A stretch of 64,000 nucleotides of DNA from Sergeia podlipaevii. Its lineage: Eukaryota; Euglenozoa; Kinetoplastea; Trypanosomatida; Trypanosomatidae. Below are positions 48,429 to 58,488 of this stretch, one piece after another. The position numbers and the translations under genes are program-made. The notes under the pieces were generated by a model. It was given only the letters and a program-made list of their open reading frames with translations, was not told the origin of the DNA and did not search any database. Every line of letters begins with the position of its first letter. The first letter of the stretch is position 1. The stretch covers positions 1-64,000 of the forward strand of contig JASANZ010002258.1 of assembly GCA_030849805.1 (NCBI GenBank), written 5' to 3'.

Positions 48429-49916
48429 TTACGACAACTTGAAGAACTCACGCCGTACGGCAGGAGGCAATCCTTCGAACTGAGCAACTGGTGGTATCTC
48501 CAGCACGCTCTCTACACCTTCCTTCTTAACTGCCGCGGGTGTATTTACGGCTTCAAACTTGGAGTGGTACATGCGATACGCAATAGTTGGAATGCGAGCT
48601 GAAATGCCAAGCCGACCTCGCACTGCGTTCATGTGCGTAGCCATCCCCATGGTGTGCGTGAAGATGCATATGCGGACAGGAACAGGTGGCTTTGCCGCTG
48701 CCGCCGCCTTCACAAAAGGCAATCGGTCTGCTGCGGTGGGGTTTGTATTATCCACGACAACGCTTCTGCCGGCTTTTAGGCACTGCTCGACAAGCGCAAC
48801 GCACTTTTCTTTCGTTTTGAGAGTGTCACGATTTGCGTGTGCGTAGCCGAAGGGGGCAAAGTAGCGTGTGTAGAAGGTGCTCTTGCCGCATCCCGGGTAG
48901 CCGACAAAGAGAACCACTTCAGGAGTGTCTTTCCTCGCAAACATGGGCACCTCACCCGTTTGCACCTCCCCCACAGCGTTGCTGGTGATCGTGCGGAGTG
49001 TCAAGTGCGCATACGAAGTCGGCAGACCCTTGAGCTCGTCGGGTGTTACGTTACCCCACTCAAACGGCACCGTCGAGGCTCCAGTAGAGTTGATGAGTTC
49101 GGCGCTCAGTGATGTGTTGCTGCTGCTGCTCGAAAGCAAGGAGGCTTCGGGAGCAAGAAAAAATTCCTCTGGAGTGAGAAAAGGTAGACAGACGTTGTAG
49201 GCAAACGCACGATCAGAGCAACTAAAGTCTTTCGCTCTCCCAGCGAGCGTCTTGATGTGGCGGCCAGCCGCATCGCCAACATAAAAGCTATGAGAGTGGC
49301 AGTCGAGCACTGTGACCCCACGTGGTAGTGGTTTGACGCCTTCCTCAATGTAGTGCTGGATGAGGCCCCACATAGACGTGTTGGGCTTGCGCCACTCATC
49401 ATCGCGTGTAGCAATGAAGACGGCGAGTGGCATCTTCAGCTCCGTGCTGAGACGGATGATCTTCTCCTTGACAGCGTTTGCTTTCGCCGTGTTCCACTTG
49501 TCCCCTTTACCAATCCCAGACTGATTACTCAGCAGTGTCACCATGAAGCCATTCTTGTGCAGCAGGCGTAGGTACTTGGGCACATTGCTGTGTGTCCACT
49601 TCCAGTCAGCTGGGTCATCCTTTGGGAAAACTTTGCCTGTGCTGGGCATAATAATCGTGTCGTCCATGTCGAACGCGGCCACCTTCGCCACAGCCACACC
49701 GTCTCCCTTCTTTCTATCGACCCCTTTTGATGCAAAGACGCTGGCCTTCACCATATCAGGTGTGGGGGGCAGGCAGAGCACTGCGTTGCTGTGTAGTGAG
49801 ACCCACTCTGATCCCGCGCGCGGTGCCTCTGGCGGAGGCGGGGGAGGAGAGGAGGAGCGACTACGACTGCCGCTTGGGCTTCTAGAACGTTTCTGCGCTC
49901 GAGACGGAGATCCCAT
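48429..49916 (-). CDS. PNKP: Bifunctional polynucleotide kinase 3'-phosphatase (no FHA domain)
   Basis: A 495-aa protein from the ATG at 49916; the frame opens one codon earlier at GTG. It repairs DNA ends by removing 3'-phosphate and adding 5'-phosphate. The N-terminal 45 residues are Arg/Ser/Pro-rich (RSRSPSGSRSRSSS, possibly nuclear targeting), and no FHA domain is present. The HAD phosphatase has the DMDDT nucleophile motif at 83-87, LLSNQSGIGKG at about 129-138, KPNTSMWG and FYVGDAAGR. The kinase has Walker A GYPGCGKST at 339-347, then ANRDTLKT and VVVDNTNPT. Both halves are intact. The domain order matches eukaryotic PNKP. Nuclear and possibly kinetoplast repair. Confidence 0.95.
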   Translation of the reverse strand: MGSPSRAQKRSRSPSGSRSRSSSPPPPPPEAPRAGSEWVSLHSNAVLCLPPTPDMVKASVFASKGVDRKKGDGVAVAKVAAFDMDDTIIMPSTGKVFPKDDPADWKWTHSNVPKYLRLLHKNGFMVTLLSNQSGIGKGDKWNTAKANAVKEKIIRLSTELKMPLAVFIATRDDEWRKPNTSMWGLIQHYIEEGVKPLPRGVTVLDCHSHSFYVGDAAGRHIKTLAGRAKDFSCSDRAFAYNVCLPFLTPEEFFLAPEASLLSSSSSNTSLSAELINSTGASTVPFEWGNVTPDELKGLPTSYAHLTLRTITSNAVGEVQTGEVPMFARKDTPEVVLFVGYPGCGKSTFYTRYFAPFGYAHANRDTLKTKEKCVALVEQCLKAGRSVVVDNTNPTAADRLPFVKAAAAAKPPVPVRICIFTHTMGMATHMNAVRGRLGISARIPTIAYRMYHSKFEAVNTPAAVKKEGVESVLEIPPVAQFEGLPPAVRREFFKLS

Positions 49917-50263
49917 CACGACGCTAGTGATTCAGAGACCTAAAAGCCATTCAGGTTCAAAATGAACGGCAGAAAGCCAATATTTTTTTTTTAAAAAAAA
50001 AGGGAATAGTAAAGAAAGAGAAAGATAATCAGCTTAGCAATTGCTCATGGATCCGCAAGGAGAAAAAACAGTATCAAATTTTAGATACACGGCGGAACCA
50101 GTTAATTGTCTCTGTTCGGTTGTTTCTCTTTTCAGTATTCGCTTTTTATACGTGATAGCCTCTTGTGCCAGCTGTGCCTTCAGCGAGACTATGTCCTTCC
50201 CTTTTTTTTTTCTTTTAGTTACGTGTCTGTGAAAAAAAAAAAAGACGTAAAGTGAGTTCCCCG
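49917..50263. other. Intergenic spacer, no gene seen
   Basis: AT-rich. A TTTTTTTTTTTAAAAAAAAA stretch near 49984-50001 forms a weak palindrome and carries a pyrimidine tract on either strand. Confidence 0.62.
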
Positions 50264-51947
50264 TTACATCTTCTTTCGAAGCTCCACCTGCAATAGCTCG
50301 AGCTTCTTGGAGACGCCAAAAGTGGCCTTGAATACCTTCTTAAAGTCATCAGGAGACATCGCGATGAACACGCGCACGTCAATCTCCTCGCGCGCAAGCA
50401 CTGGGGAAAGACCACTGAGATTCTTCTTTGCGAAGATAGACTTCATAAGTGCCACCCCTGACGCCCCTTCAAGCTCCGTGCTTTCATCTCGTGCACCTTG
50501 TTGCTGCCTGTGGTGTTGCTTTTCAGTACGTGCAGCCTCACGGTCCTCCTTTGCAAACTCGTCGCCTTTAATCTCCTTTGAAGCGGCTCCTTCAGTCTCT
50601 GTCGGAGCAGTGGTAGGTGGTAAGCTGAGCGCCGCATGCGTGAGTGCAGCTGCCAACTCCCCGAGACCGTCAGCTGCTGCCCACTCCCGCACCTCTGCCT
50701 TGACGCCTCCCTCTGTGGGTGAAGATGCCGTATTGACGCAAACAACTTCGGTCAGTATGCGATCCAGCAGCGCTCCACTCCACCTTTTCGCATCTCGCGC
50801 TGTGTCTGTCTCAAGCCTACGTGCCAGTCGGCTCCTCAGCCCCTCCAATCTTTCACAAGCACTCTCCAGGCCCTCGACACAGTCTGCCGCATTGCCCGGA
50901 AGAGCTCCGTAACTGCTGGTCAGTACATGCTGCACCCCTGAAACTCTAGAAAAACTGTGGCGAATGCTCGCGACGTGCTCCTCTACGCGCCACGTGTGCA
51001 GCAGTGGGCTACCGCGCGATGCCAACTTGCTTGCCATGAGAGGGGGGGTAGGCAATAAGAGCGAGGTGGAGGCCTCCTGCATAATGCGCGGAAGCCACGG
51101 TACGTGTTGCACCGCTACACCGATGTGCAAAGACTGGAACGCTGTATCATACCAGTACACTGGCTGCTCAATGTAGTGCACGGGGTAGTGCTTGCGAGCC
51201 TTCTTGAGGCGCTCAGACTGATGTGGGTTGGCAACACACAAGGCACGTAGCACGCGTGGCGAGTGGGAAGCACTTTTTACTTCTTCCACTGATGATACGT
51301 CACGACTAACGGGGAGAGTATCGTTGTCCTGCACCGTGTGCACCCGCGCACCTCCAAGATCTTGCGTGTTAGAAGCAGCTGAGAGGGCTGCAAACACAAC
51401 AGTATCCCTGATGGCTGTGTTGTCATTTTCTAAAATTGCAGCTCGCACGCCGCTAAAGAACGTCTCGTCGGTGAAGAAGGCAGCCGCAAAGGCGCTGCAA
51501 GAGACCGTAATGTTCGGGTACAAGTCACACAGCACCTTCAATGCCAGACCGCTGTCACTGTGCACGTCAGTGAGCGCGATAGACTCGAGGCCTGTTAAGT
51601 AATGTGCGTTACGCTCCAGAAACGTGCGGATCTCCGCCTCTGTGCGGCACCGCGGCAAGCCAACCATGACGCTCCGCACCGTCCCTTCCCGACTATAGCT
51701 GTAGTCATCTGCTACCGTGCTGCTGAGCACGTACACGCCATGTGTTGCAGGAGCGCCATAACCGCAGTCAAGCAACCGGGTGGTGTGGCGTAGTGATGTG
51801 GCACTAGGGGCATTGTCGCATGTTACATATAAAGAGGGCGGCGCGTGGCGCAGGTAGGCGGGACTGCGCTGCAAAATGCTGATTCGCTGAGCCAAAGACG
51901 CAACGGGCCCTGCTGAGGCCACGCTCAGTGTACGCAAGCTTGTGTGC

Positions 51948-51949
<2 letters not shown>
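50264..51949 (-). CDS. Degenerate metallo-beta-lactamase-like protein with C-terminal SAM-like domain, probably mitochondrial
   Basis: A 561-aa protein from the ATG at 51949. The N-terminus (MHTSLRTLSVASAGPVASLAQRISIL) looks like a mitochondrial presequence. Residues 40-160 resemble the first half of a metallo-beta-lactamase fold. ESIALTDVHSDSGLALKVL at about 122-140 sits where the zinc motif HxHxDH is expected, but only the first His-Ser-Asp part survives (TDVHSDSG), and the following strand and helix (NITVSCSAFAAAFF) match the fold pattern. Later HVLTSSYGALPG resembles its terminal loop, without the metal His. A charged linker (about 435-490) leads to a C-terminal helical domain of about 65 residues (ALMKSIFAKKNLSGL...SPDDFKKVFKATFGVSKKLELLQVEL) resembling a SAM domain. 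The MBL call is inference of moderate strength; catalysis is unlikely. Confidence 0.72.
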
Positions 51950-51979
<30 letters not shown>

Positions 51980-52581
51980 TGACAGAGTAGGAAGCGAGAT
52001 AACTTTACCAAGGTGAATGCACCTTTTTTTTTACTCTTGCTGTTCTCGCCTGCACGCACTACTTCAATAAGTAAAGATTAAATATACTAACAATCTATTT
52101 TGTTGATGAAGTAACAGACAGTAGTCACAAACAGTAAAAGGAAAAACAATTTTGAAGAAGTGAAAGCATTTAGTAGTTGGGCTAATCCACAACCAGCGCA
52201 CACGCAAGGAGGCGAAGGCCCTTTTATTGATTGGCCCACACATTAAGTGTATGAAAGAGGAAAAAAAAAAAGGTGATAAGGGGTGGGACGAAACTCCCGT
52301 AAAGTTTGAGTATTCCTTCAAGAAAAGACATATAAACATGGAAGAGGCTGGCATTCATCCTTTCTCACCCATGATTTATCTATAAGTCGCTTTTTTGGTT
52401 GTTTTGCTTTTCATTATCTTTAAAGAAAAATGTTATTCAGTTGATACACAAGCAACATCACACTGTCCCTGAATGAAGAAGGAGGGAAAAAAAAATACTC
52501 TGCGTCTACAATTGTAGTTGATATTCGCTTGTAAACACAACCAGGACGATAAGTAAGCAAGGGGGTCCCTCTCCTCCTCGA
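51950..52581. other. Intergenic spacer, no gene seen
   Basis: Starts with a (TG)n tract and continues AT-rich, with A-runs near 52260-52271 and 52488-52495. No gene. Confidence 0.62.
51955..51979. repeat. (GT)12 microsatellite
   Basis: Perfect TG/GT dinucleotide run on the plus strand, immediately upstream (in the transcribed sense) of the gene starting at 51949. Confidence 0.9.
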
Positions 52582-52920
52582 TCACTTGCGCCACGGCTCC
52601 TTCTGGGACTTGGCGTAGAAGCCGCCCATAGCACCGATAAACACACCTACGACAGCACCAAAGGTAGAGCCGCCTTCCTTGCCTCCATCAATGACGCAAA
52701 GCGCACCACTGGCGGTGGCGGTGGCGATAGTGGCTAGAGCAATAGAGGGCGTGACTGGGGTGACGATCAGATGAAACAGCCCAATGGTAGTTACACTGGT
52801 GGCCATCGCAGAGCAGGAGCCCAGCAAAACCTTGTCTGTAAACTGGCGGCGGGGGAACGCTACAGCACACGGCATCGCACGCTGCAAGGCTGGAGTAAAG
52901 ACACGGTGGTGACGAAGCAT
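52582..52920 (-). CDS. Small mitochondrial two-TM protein
   Basis: A 112-aa protein from the ATG at 52920 (MLRHHRVFTPALQRAMPCAVAFPRRQF), a clear mitochondrial-type presequence; the extra frame upstream starts at TTG. Two hydrophobic segments follow (about 38-58 and 85-103). The second is Gly-rich (GSTFGAVVGVFIGAMGGFY), with GxxxG-type spacing that favours helix packing, and is preceded by a Lys/Gly loop (DGGKEGG). The tail is basic (KSQKEPWRK). It could be an inner-membrane complex subunit; no family recognised. Confidence 0.78.
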   Translation of the reverse strand: MLRHHRVFTPALQRAMPCAVAFPRRQFTDKVLLGSCSAMATSVTTIGLFHLIVTPVTPSIALATIATATASGALCVIDGGKEGGSTFGAVVGVFIGAMGGFYAKSQKEPWRK

Positions 52921-53401
52921 CTCTGACAAAATTTGTGTTCAGGTTACTTTTTTCACGTATTGTTACCCTTGGTAGAAGTTAATGAATGTTGCAATGGCAA
53001 AGTTATAACGCGGATCCACTAAAGTGTAGTTTGCTACTCTACAAGGAGTTTTTAGTAGATGAAGATTTAAAAAAAGAAGAAAAAAAAAAAAGATGAAACA
53101 AGAAACAGCAGAGAATAGTATTTTTCTAATATCTCCCCTTTTTGAAGATGTCAAGATACACATTAAAAAAAAAAAAAAAAAATGTCCCTGAAGACTTGCA
53201 AAATTAGTGAATGTGAGGACGATGAAGTGTACATAGAAAGGGAGTGACTAAAACATCCCCCACCTCTCTCTCTCTCCTCTTTTATTCAAAGACGCTTTTA
53301 TTATCATTATTATTTTATTTTTTTGTATAATAAGTGTGGCACTTGCATTAACTTTGTGTCCAGTTGGACTTACTATTTACTCGACCTGTGTGTGTGTTGT
53401 A
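52921..53401. other. Intergenic spacer, no gene seen
   Basis: AT-rich, with a long A17 run near 53165-53181 and pyrimidine patches (CTCTCTCTC) near 53264. No gene. Confidence 0.62.
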
Positions 53402-54442
53402 TCAAATGAAATGGACGCCATTCTTCGTAAAGTGTCCCAGCATCAGCATGAGCGCGTCCTCGTCCAGTGCGCGGCCACGCTTGCTAAACATCTCATCCGC
53501 CATGACGCCGTCCAGAAGCACTCTGAACTGCTCTAACGACATATCATCCGCTGATTTCCCCTCCATCTTTCTGTAGCTCAGGTACTTCTCGTGCAGCGTC
53601 TTGAGTGCCGTCTTGGTACGAAAGACAGACGACACCTTCTTGTTCTTACGATTAAAAACCATTTTAACCATGCCATCCCACTCCTCGAAATCAACAGCCG
53701 GCTGCGGATACTTTGGGTCGATGCGGATGACACTAGACTCTACCTTTGGTGGGGGATTGAAGCTGTTCTTGCTAATCTTCATCAAGTGGCTGCAGCGCGC
53801 CAGAAGCTGAGCGTTGACGGAGAGACGGCAATACGCCTCACTACCAGGCTGCGCACAAACACGCAGTGCAAACTCACGCTGAAACATTAGCACCGCACAC
53901 TTGAAGGTAGGGTTCTTCAGCAACTTAAATACCAGAGCAGACGAGATGGCATAGGGAACGTTCGCAACGCACTTGTCAAAGTAGGGGAACTCCTGCTCTA
54001 GGCAGTTGCCGCGAATCACCTGCAGCTTCGCCGCAAGTGGGGTGCCGTGAAATCTCTTGTTGAGCTCAGCCACCATCCTAGGATCAATTTCAAAGGCAAT
54101 CACCTTCTTGGCAGTCTGAAGCAGCTTCTCTGTAAGGTTACCCGTACCGGGGCCAATCTCAATCACCACATCCGTCGACTTGATCGCTGACTTCTCCACA
54201 ATGGCGGCAATAACAAGAGGATTCTTAAGAATATGCTGGCCGAATCCCTTGTTAAAAACCATACCAGACTGCCCTCCACCTGTCTTCACCCCGGTTGCTG
54301 CCTCCTTCTTAGACTTGTGCCCCTGCAAAACACTCTTGCCAAGCGTGGTGACGTTTGTAGAAAACTTGAGCTTGCGCGCGGCGGTCTGCATGGGCTGGGC
54401 TGAAATGACACCCATGGGCACAGGTCTAGGGGCTTTTGGCAT
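53402..54442 (-). CDS. DIM1: 18S rRNA N6,N6-adenine dimethyltransferase (Dim1/KsgA)
   Basis: A 346-aa protein from the ATG at 54442 (MPKAPRPVPMGVIS); the longer frame begins in the 5' UTR. It dimethylates two adjacent adenines in the 3' loop of small-subunit rRNA during nucleolar ribosome assembly. A 55-residue basic N-terminal extension precedes the AdoMet fold: GQHILKNP at 68-75, EIGPGTG at 95-101, AFEIDPRM and the catalytic NVPY at 161-164. FNPPPKVESSVIRI marks the C-terminal domain. Length fits eukaryotic Dim1. The absence of a mitochondrial presequence favours the nuclear form. Confidence 0.95.
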   Translation of the reverse strand: MPKAPRPVPMGVISAQPMQTAARKLKFSTNVTTLGKSVLQGHKSKKEAATGVKTGGGQSGMVFNKGFGQHILKNPLVIAAIVEKSAIKSTDVVIEIGPGTGNLTEKLLQTAKKVIAFEIDPRMVAELNKRFHGTPLAAKLQVIRGNCLEQEFPYFDKCVANVPYAISSALVFKLLKNPTFKCAVLMFQREFALRVCAQPGSEAYCRLSVNAQLLARCSHLMKISKNSFNPPPKVESSVIRIDPKYPQPAVDFEEWDGMVKMVFNRKNKKVSSVFRTKTALKTLHEKYLSYRKMEGKSADDMSLEQFRVLLDGVMADEMFSKRGRALDEDALMLMLGHFTKNGVHFI

Positions 54443-55702
54443 TTCAAAGTTTGTGTGTGTGTATCTTTGCGTGCTTTTGTTCAAGTTGGGGAAATGTAAA
54501 TCTGTTAAATTCAAGTATAGCCTGCTCTGAAGATACAAAAAAAAAAAAAACGAGAACTGTTCGCCTAATAAGGAGCAGTGGTCCACGTTTGCAAATTTCT
54601 TTCCTTTTACCCACACACTATCTCAAATGAGTTCCCTAGATGTGGGTTCAATATGACCCCTCCTATACCTTTCCCCGTTGCGCGATGTATCATGTAAAGG
54701 AAAAAAAAAGAGACAAAGGGATGGTTAAAATAATTTTAAAAAAAAAAGTAAGTGATTCGTCAGTCACTGTTTACAAGCATAATGGCTAGTAAATATGGTT
54801 CCCATCGTATATGCACAGATTGAAAACATGGTGTTCGTATGTATGTGGGAACGACTAAAAAAAAAGGAAGATATATAAAGACGTCACCTTGTTTTTTTTT
54901 TCATTTTTACAGCCATAATTTTCTGTTGTTGTTGTTGATGTTGACAAACGATAGCTTTATCTCCCCCAAAGTTGTGCAAAGAACTTTACAAAGTACGTGT
55001 AGCAAACATACACGCTCCACGAGTCCACGCCCCCACTATCTTCCTCTCAGTGAAAGGATAGCACAACAACAAGAAAAGCATGAAAGCACATGTGCAGAAA
55101 GTAGTGCCACCCGAATGCAGTGTATCGTGGCTACTAAAAGAAACTATTTATGTAGTTGACATCATAGTCTCCATTCGCCTTTTTTTTTTTCTTCTTCCCA
55201 TAGTGCCAAAACCCGCCTGATTTTCTTTTCACGTGTAAATGTGAGTCCTCTTTCGCAGTAGTAGCACCAGCACCAGCAAAGCCCAAAATGAAGGACAAGA
55301 AAGCAACGGTGCCACACTACTACGCTTTGGGGCATTATGTGTAACAGATATTCCTACCCCTCCCTACCCTTGCACACGCGTTTATACAAAGTCATGGTTT
55401 TTTTTCCTTTCAAAGAACAATCAGCACTGCGCACAAGAAGAAAAGGTTTAAAATGCCTTACATAAAGAAAAAAAACCCTCAATCCATTCCATCAATGCTA
55501 TGCTGAGCAGACTAACATGGCAAAAAAAAAAAGAACAATCAAGAAGAAAAAAGAGAGCCTTCGAAAGTACGCCAACTACACTGTAGTTCAAACTTGCTTC
55601 ACTAATGGACAGGTGCTTATTCAAGGTGTGCTCGCATGTATGTACGCATGTGTGCACGACTGCCTATTGCGATGAGCACAACGCCAAAAAAATAAAATAT
55701 GC
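54443..55702. other. Intergenic spacer, 1.26 kb, no gene seen
   Basis: Holds the DIM1 splice tract and the long 3' UTR of the VHS-NZF gene. A-runs and pyrimidine runs occur throughout (54730-54747, 54892-54905, 55180-55190, 55520-55531). Plus-strand frames here lack coding character. Confidence 0.65.
54527..54550 (-). promoter_or_regulatory. Trans-splice site of DIM1
   Basis: Plus-strand A14 (54537-54550) is a T14 tract on the coding strand, followed by GTATCTTCAG. The AG at 54528-54527 gives an 84-nt 5' UTR and makes 54442 the first in-frame start. Confidence 0.6.
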
Positions 55703-56764
55703 TCATGAAGATTCATTACTTTCCATCAACTCTGACAAATGGCTACTGAGCTGGTAGGCATCCACGTGTCTACGCGGCACGTCCATCGCAGCGGCATCGC
55801 CTCCATGCCTATGAACTGGGTGGTCCTCACTCACCTCTGCGCTACCCAGTGACCCCGCAACTCGTGAAGAGGGGGCGGTGAATCCGCTGTCCTGCGTCTC
55901 CCATGTTCCATTGCTAGGACCCCTCACTAGAGTACCATGTAGCACAGGTGGAGACGACTTTGCCGCCGTTGGCGCCGTCTCTTCCCTGTGATCCGCAACA
56001 ACGGGCGGCAGAAGATCTGGCCTAACAATAGCTAGCGGCTCTTCACTAGGGCCATGGCGCGGGATGAGGGGAGGTGTATTCCCCGGCCTCACCGTTGAGC
56101 ACGCTACGCAGCGCAGAGCGGAAGGCGCGTTCAAGTACGTGCACGCGTGGCAGGGCCATACCTCCGCCGCTGCAAAACGAATAGGTGAGAGTGGTCGCAT
56201 GGTACCGGCTGCCGTAGTGCTACCTGGCTCCTCTTTCGGGCTAATCATAATTATATCGTGTTCAGTGGGCCTCTGAAACTGCACGTGGTGTCTCTGCACG
56301 TTCAAAGATCTCATAAGGCTCTTGTGTGTGCGGGACTCATACATGTGCGCCAGCTGACACAGACGTGCCAAAGCCAAGTCATCAACAAACATACGAGAGT
56401 ATTCAAGCAGTGTCAAACGTGCCAGTCGTTGTGCTTTTCGTTGAGCGTCGCTCTCGCATCGCTTGATAGCCACCTGAAGAATACGTTCCTGCACCCCTGC
56501 CGCATGCGCCAGCTTGAGGTGAAATCCATAGTTACAGGATCCAACTATGCGCTCCAACACAAGCAGCGCACCATACACAGTATCGGGATTGGAGGACGAG
56601 AGACGTTCCTTGAGGTAGCTCAGAACTAGTGTAGGGTACCCATCTGCTACCTTCACGCACTCCCCTATAGTACGCTCATCGCGGATCGCTATGGCATCGC
56701 TCACAGTCCGGTTAACGCGATACTTGATTCTGGCGTCAGAGAGGGCGGTTTTGATGAAGTTCAT
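55703..56764 (-). CDS. VHS/ENTH-like domain protein with an NZF (RanBP2-type) zinc finger
   Basis: A 353-aa protein from the ATG at 56764. Residues 1-150 are an all-helical VHS/ENTH-like solenoid: VSDAIAIRDERTIGECVKVAD, PTLVLSYLKERL, VYGALLVLERIVGSC (a VHS-type helix) and HLKLAHAAGVQERILQVAIKR. After a linker, WPCHACTYLNAPSALRCVACS at about 203-223 is a four-Cys NZF/RanBP2 finger (WxCxxC-x10-CxxC). Its Thr-Tyr pair after the second Cys matches the Thr-Phe-type dipeptide of ubiquitin-binding NZFs. The rest (225-353) is Pro/Ser-rich with no clear GAT, GAE or FYVE domain. Inferred role: cargo or ubiquitin recognition on endosomal/Golgi membranes, or clathrin adaptor-like work. Confidence 0.8.
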   Translation of the reverse strand: MNFIKTALSDARIKYRVNRTVSDAIAIRDERTIGECVKVADGYPTLVLSYLKERLSSSNPDTVYGALLVLERIVGSCNYGFHLKLAHAAGVQERILQVAIKRCESDAQRKAQRLARLTLLEYSRMFVDDLALARLCQLAHMYESRTHKSLMRSLNVQRHHVQFQRPTEHDIIMISPKEEPGSTTAAGTMRPLSPIRFAAAEVWPCHACTYLNAPSALRCVACSTVRPGNTPPLIPRHGPSEEPLAIVRPDLLPPVVADHREETAPTAAKSSPPVLHGTLVRGPSNGTWETQDSGFTAPSSRVAGSLGSAEVSEDHPVHRHGGDAAAMDVPRRHVDAYQLSSHLSELMESNESS

Positions 56765-57399
56765 TTTTACATCCTATATAATGTGTGGAGAGAGGGCAAT
56801 GCACAGCTAATTTCACGGGAAAAGAGGGGGGTAAAATATAGGTTTTTGAACACCTTCGACTAAAAGAGAGATTATATGTATGTTTTGAGTGTGTGTGTGT
56901 GTGTGTGTGTGGTACTGCAGGTACAATATTTTTGAAGAGGAAAGATCAGAGTAAGAAAGAACGCATATAAGGAGAGTCACACGAACGTCTTGCAGGTGAG
57001 TAGCAATGCTTAAAAGAACATATCCTCAATGTGAACGCGAGAGGTTTCAAGCAACAAAAAAATATTTAAAAAAGTGATTATATGAAACGATAGAAGCAAA
57101 GTGATACTGTGAACAGAGCGTGTTTGGCATTCTCCTTCTTCGTCCCAAACGTAACATTCCGGGCTAACGTCACCCACCAAGTGCTCTCTTTGCGAGCACA
57201 CTTACTTACTGTCTCTCTGTTTATCTCTCACATATGAAAGATGAAAGAGAGAGAGTTAAAGAAGAAGTAATAATAAATGTACGTCTTCAGCATTCTCCTA
57301 TCACTATGTAGTTAAGATTGTTTTCCTAGTTTAACTAGCTGCGCCAAACCTCGTCCTGGAGAGCCGCCGCCGCCTCCATCCCCCCCCCCTTCCATCCAT
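56765..57399. other. Intergenic spacer, no gene seen
   Basis: AT-rich with a (GT)n tract at 56889-56912 and a run of nine C near 57379-57388. No gene. Confidence 0.62.
56889..56912. repeat. (GT)11 microsatellite
   Basis: Perfect GT dinucleotide repeat in the spacer upstream of the VHS-NZF gene. Confidence 0.9.
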
Positions 57400-58488
57400 C
57401 TACGATCTGCGAGAGTTAGAAAAAGCAGGGGCGGAGCTGGTGGCAAACTCATACTGTGGAGCCTCCGCAACGTAGTCTGGTGCCTGCACCCACAAGATCG
57501 ACTGAGATGGCGATGGGGCCGCGGTAAGTTCTGGGTGCAAGTACTCTGTGTAGCGACGAGAGAAAATGTCGTAAAGAGTCATCATAAGAGCTGGAGGCAC
57601 GGCGTGCAGTAGCGGCTTGGAGGTGAAGAATCCGTCGTATATCTTCGTGATGCCGTGGCGTCGGCGAAGTTGGGCAATCAGAGCCCGGTATGTGATGCGG
57701 CTACCGCGGACATGGCTGTTGGAAACATGCAGCTGCTGCTTGAGAGAGAGGCACGGGTACAACAGCAGCGTCCCCACAACTGTAGCTGCGTGGCAGTAAG
57801 CAAACAATACCAGCGAATGACGATAAACACCATCGTAGCGTAGAGCGTTGTAAATACCGAACTGAGCTCCGTACTGCAAAGCACGGCCTGACACAGCAAC
57901 TCCCACGCCTTTATACACGCCTAGCAGGATGGCGGGCTTCTCTTTCAGCGCAGTCACGAGTACGTCCATGGGACCCTTGAAGGTGCGATGCCCACGCTGC
58001 ATATCAGCAGTGGCTCGTAGGACGTCGTACGGGTGGCACGTAAAGGCATACGCGACTCCGCTGAGCGCACCAGCTAAGAACCCGCTTGACGTGTTTGAAA
58101 TGGATAAAGAAGAGTGTAACGCATTGCGTATGCCCGCAAAGAGCGCTAGAGAATAAGTGTACTCAGCAGTGGAGAGCGCAATAGACCGGCGGCCTCCCCA
58201 CCAATGTGTACTAAACAGGACTCGAAAGAACTCTGCCCGCTTGTCAGAGAGAAACACACGGTTGCTCTCTCCAGGTACGTCGCTCAAGAAGTAAAAACGT
58301 TCGAGATTATTGATAGGGCGACCTGCGCATGATGCGGTAAGTGATGCCCCTACCATCACTGCTGCATGTTGAATGAGCGTCAGACGTGGCTCTGTATAGC
58401 CAGTGCGACGAGCAATGGGATCATCAAAAGAAGTTTGCGTTCTATACCCAAATGTTGGATGATACCCGCCGTTAGTAAATACTGGCAT
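57400..58488 (-). CDS. Divergent mitochondrial carrier (SLC25-like) protein
   Basis: A 362-aa protein from the ATG at 58488 (MPVFTNGGYHPTFGY); the longer frame starts far back in the pyrimidine tract. The second repeat keeps a carrier signature: SGFLAGALSGVAYAFTCHPYDVLRATADMQ has the Px(D)xxR-type PYDVLR, followed by an odd-helix/matrix-helix continuation (GPMDVLVTALKEK, LGVYKGVGVAVSGRALQYGAQFGIYNALR). The third has YPCLSLKQQL and KIYDGFFTSKPLLHAVPPALMMTLYD. The first repeat is barely recognisable (AAVMVGASLTASCAGRPINNLER). An inner-membrane solute carrier or carrier-derived structural protein is likely; substrate unknown. Confidence 0.8.
   Translation of the reverse strand: MPVFTNGGYHPTFGYRTQTSFDDPIARRTGYTEPRLTLIQHAAVMVGASLTASCAGRPINNLERFYFLSDVPGESNRVFLSDKRAEFFRVLFSTHWWGGRRSIALSTAEYTYSLALFAGIRNALHSSLSISNTSSGFLAGALSGVAYAFTCHPYDVLRATADMQRGHRTFKGPMDVLVTALKEKPAILLGVYKGVGVAVSGRALQYGAQFGIYNALRYDGVYRHSLVLFAYCHAATVVGTLLLYPCLSLKQQLHVSNSHVRGSRITYRALIAQLRRRHGITKIYDGFFTSKPLLHAVPPALMMTLYDIFSRRYTEYLHPELTAAPSPSQSILWVQAPDYVAEAPQYEFATSSAPAFSNSRRS

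Noticed and set aside
49984..50001. T11/A9 inverted run as a terminator hairpin
   Set aside because: Probably a chance poly-T/poly-A junction in a spacer; kinetoplastid RNA polymerase II units do not use such hairpins.
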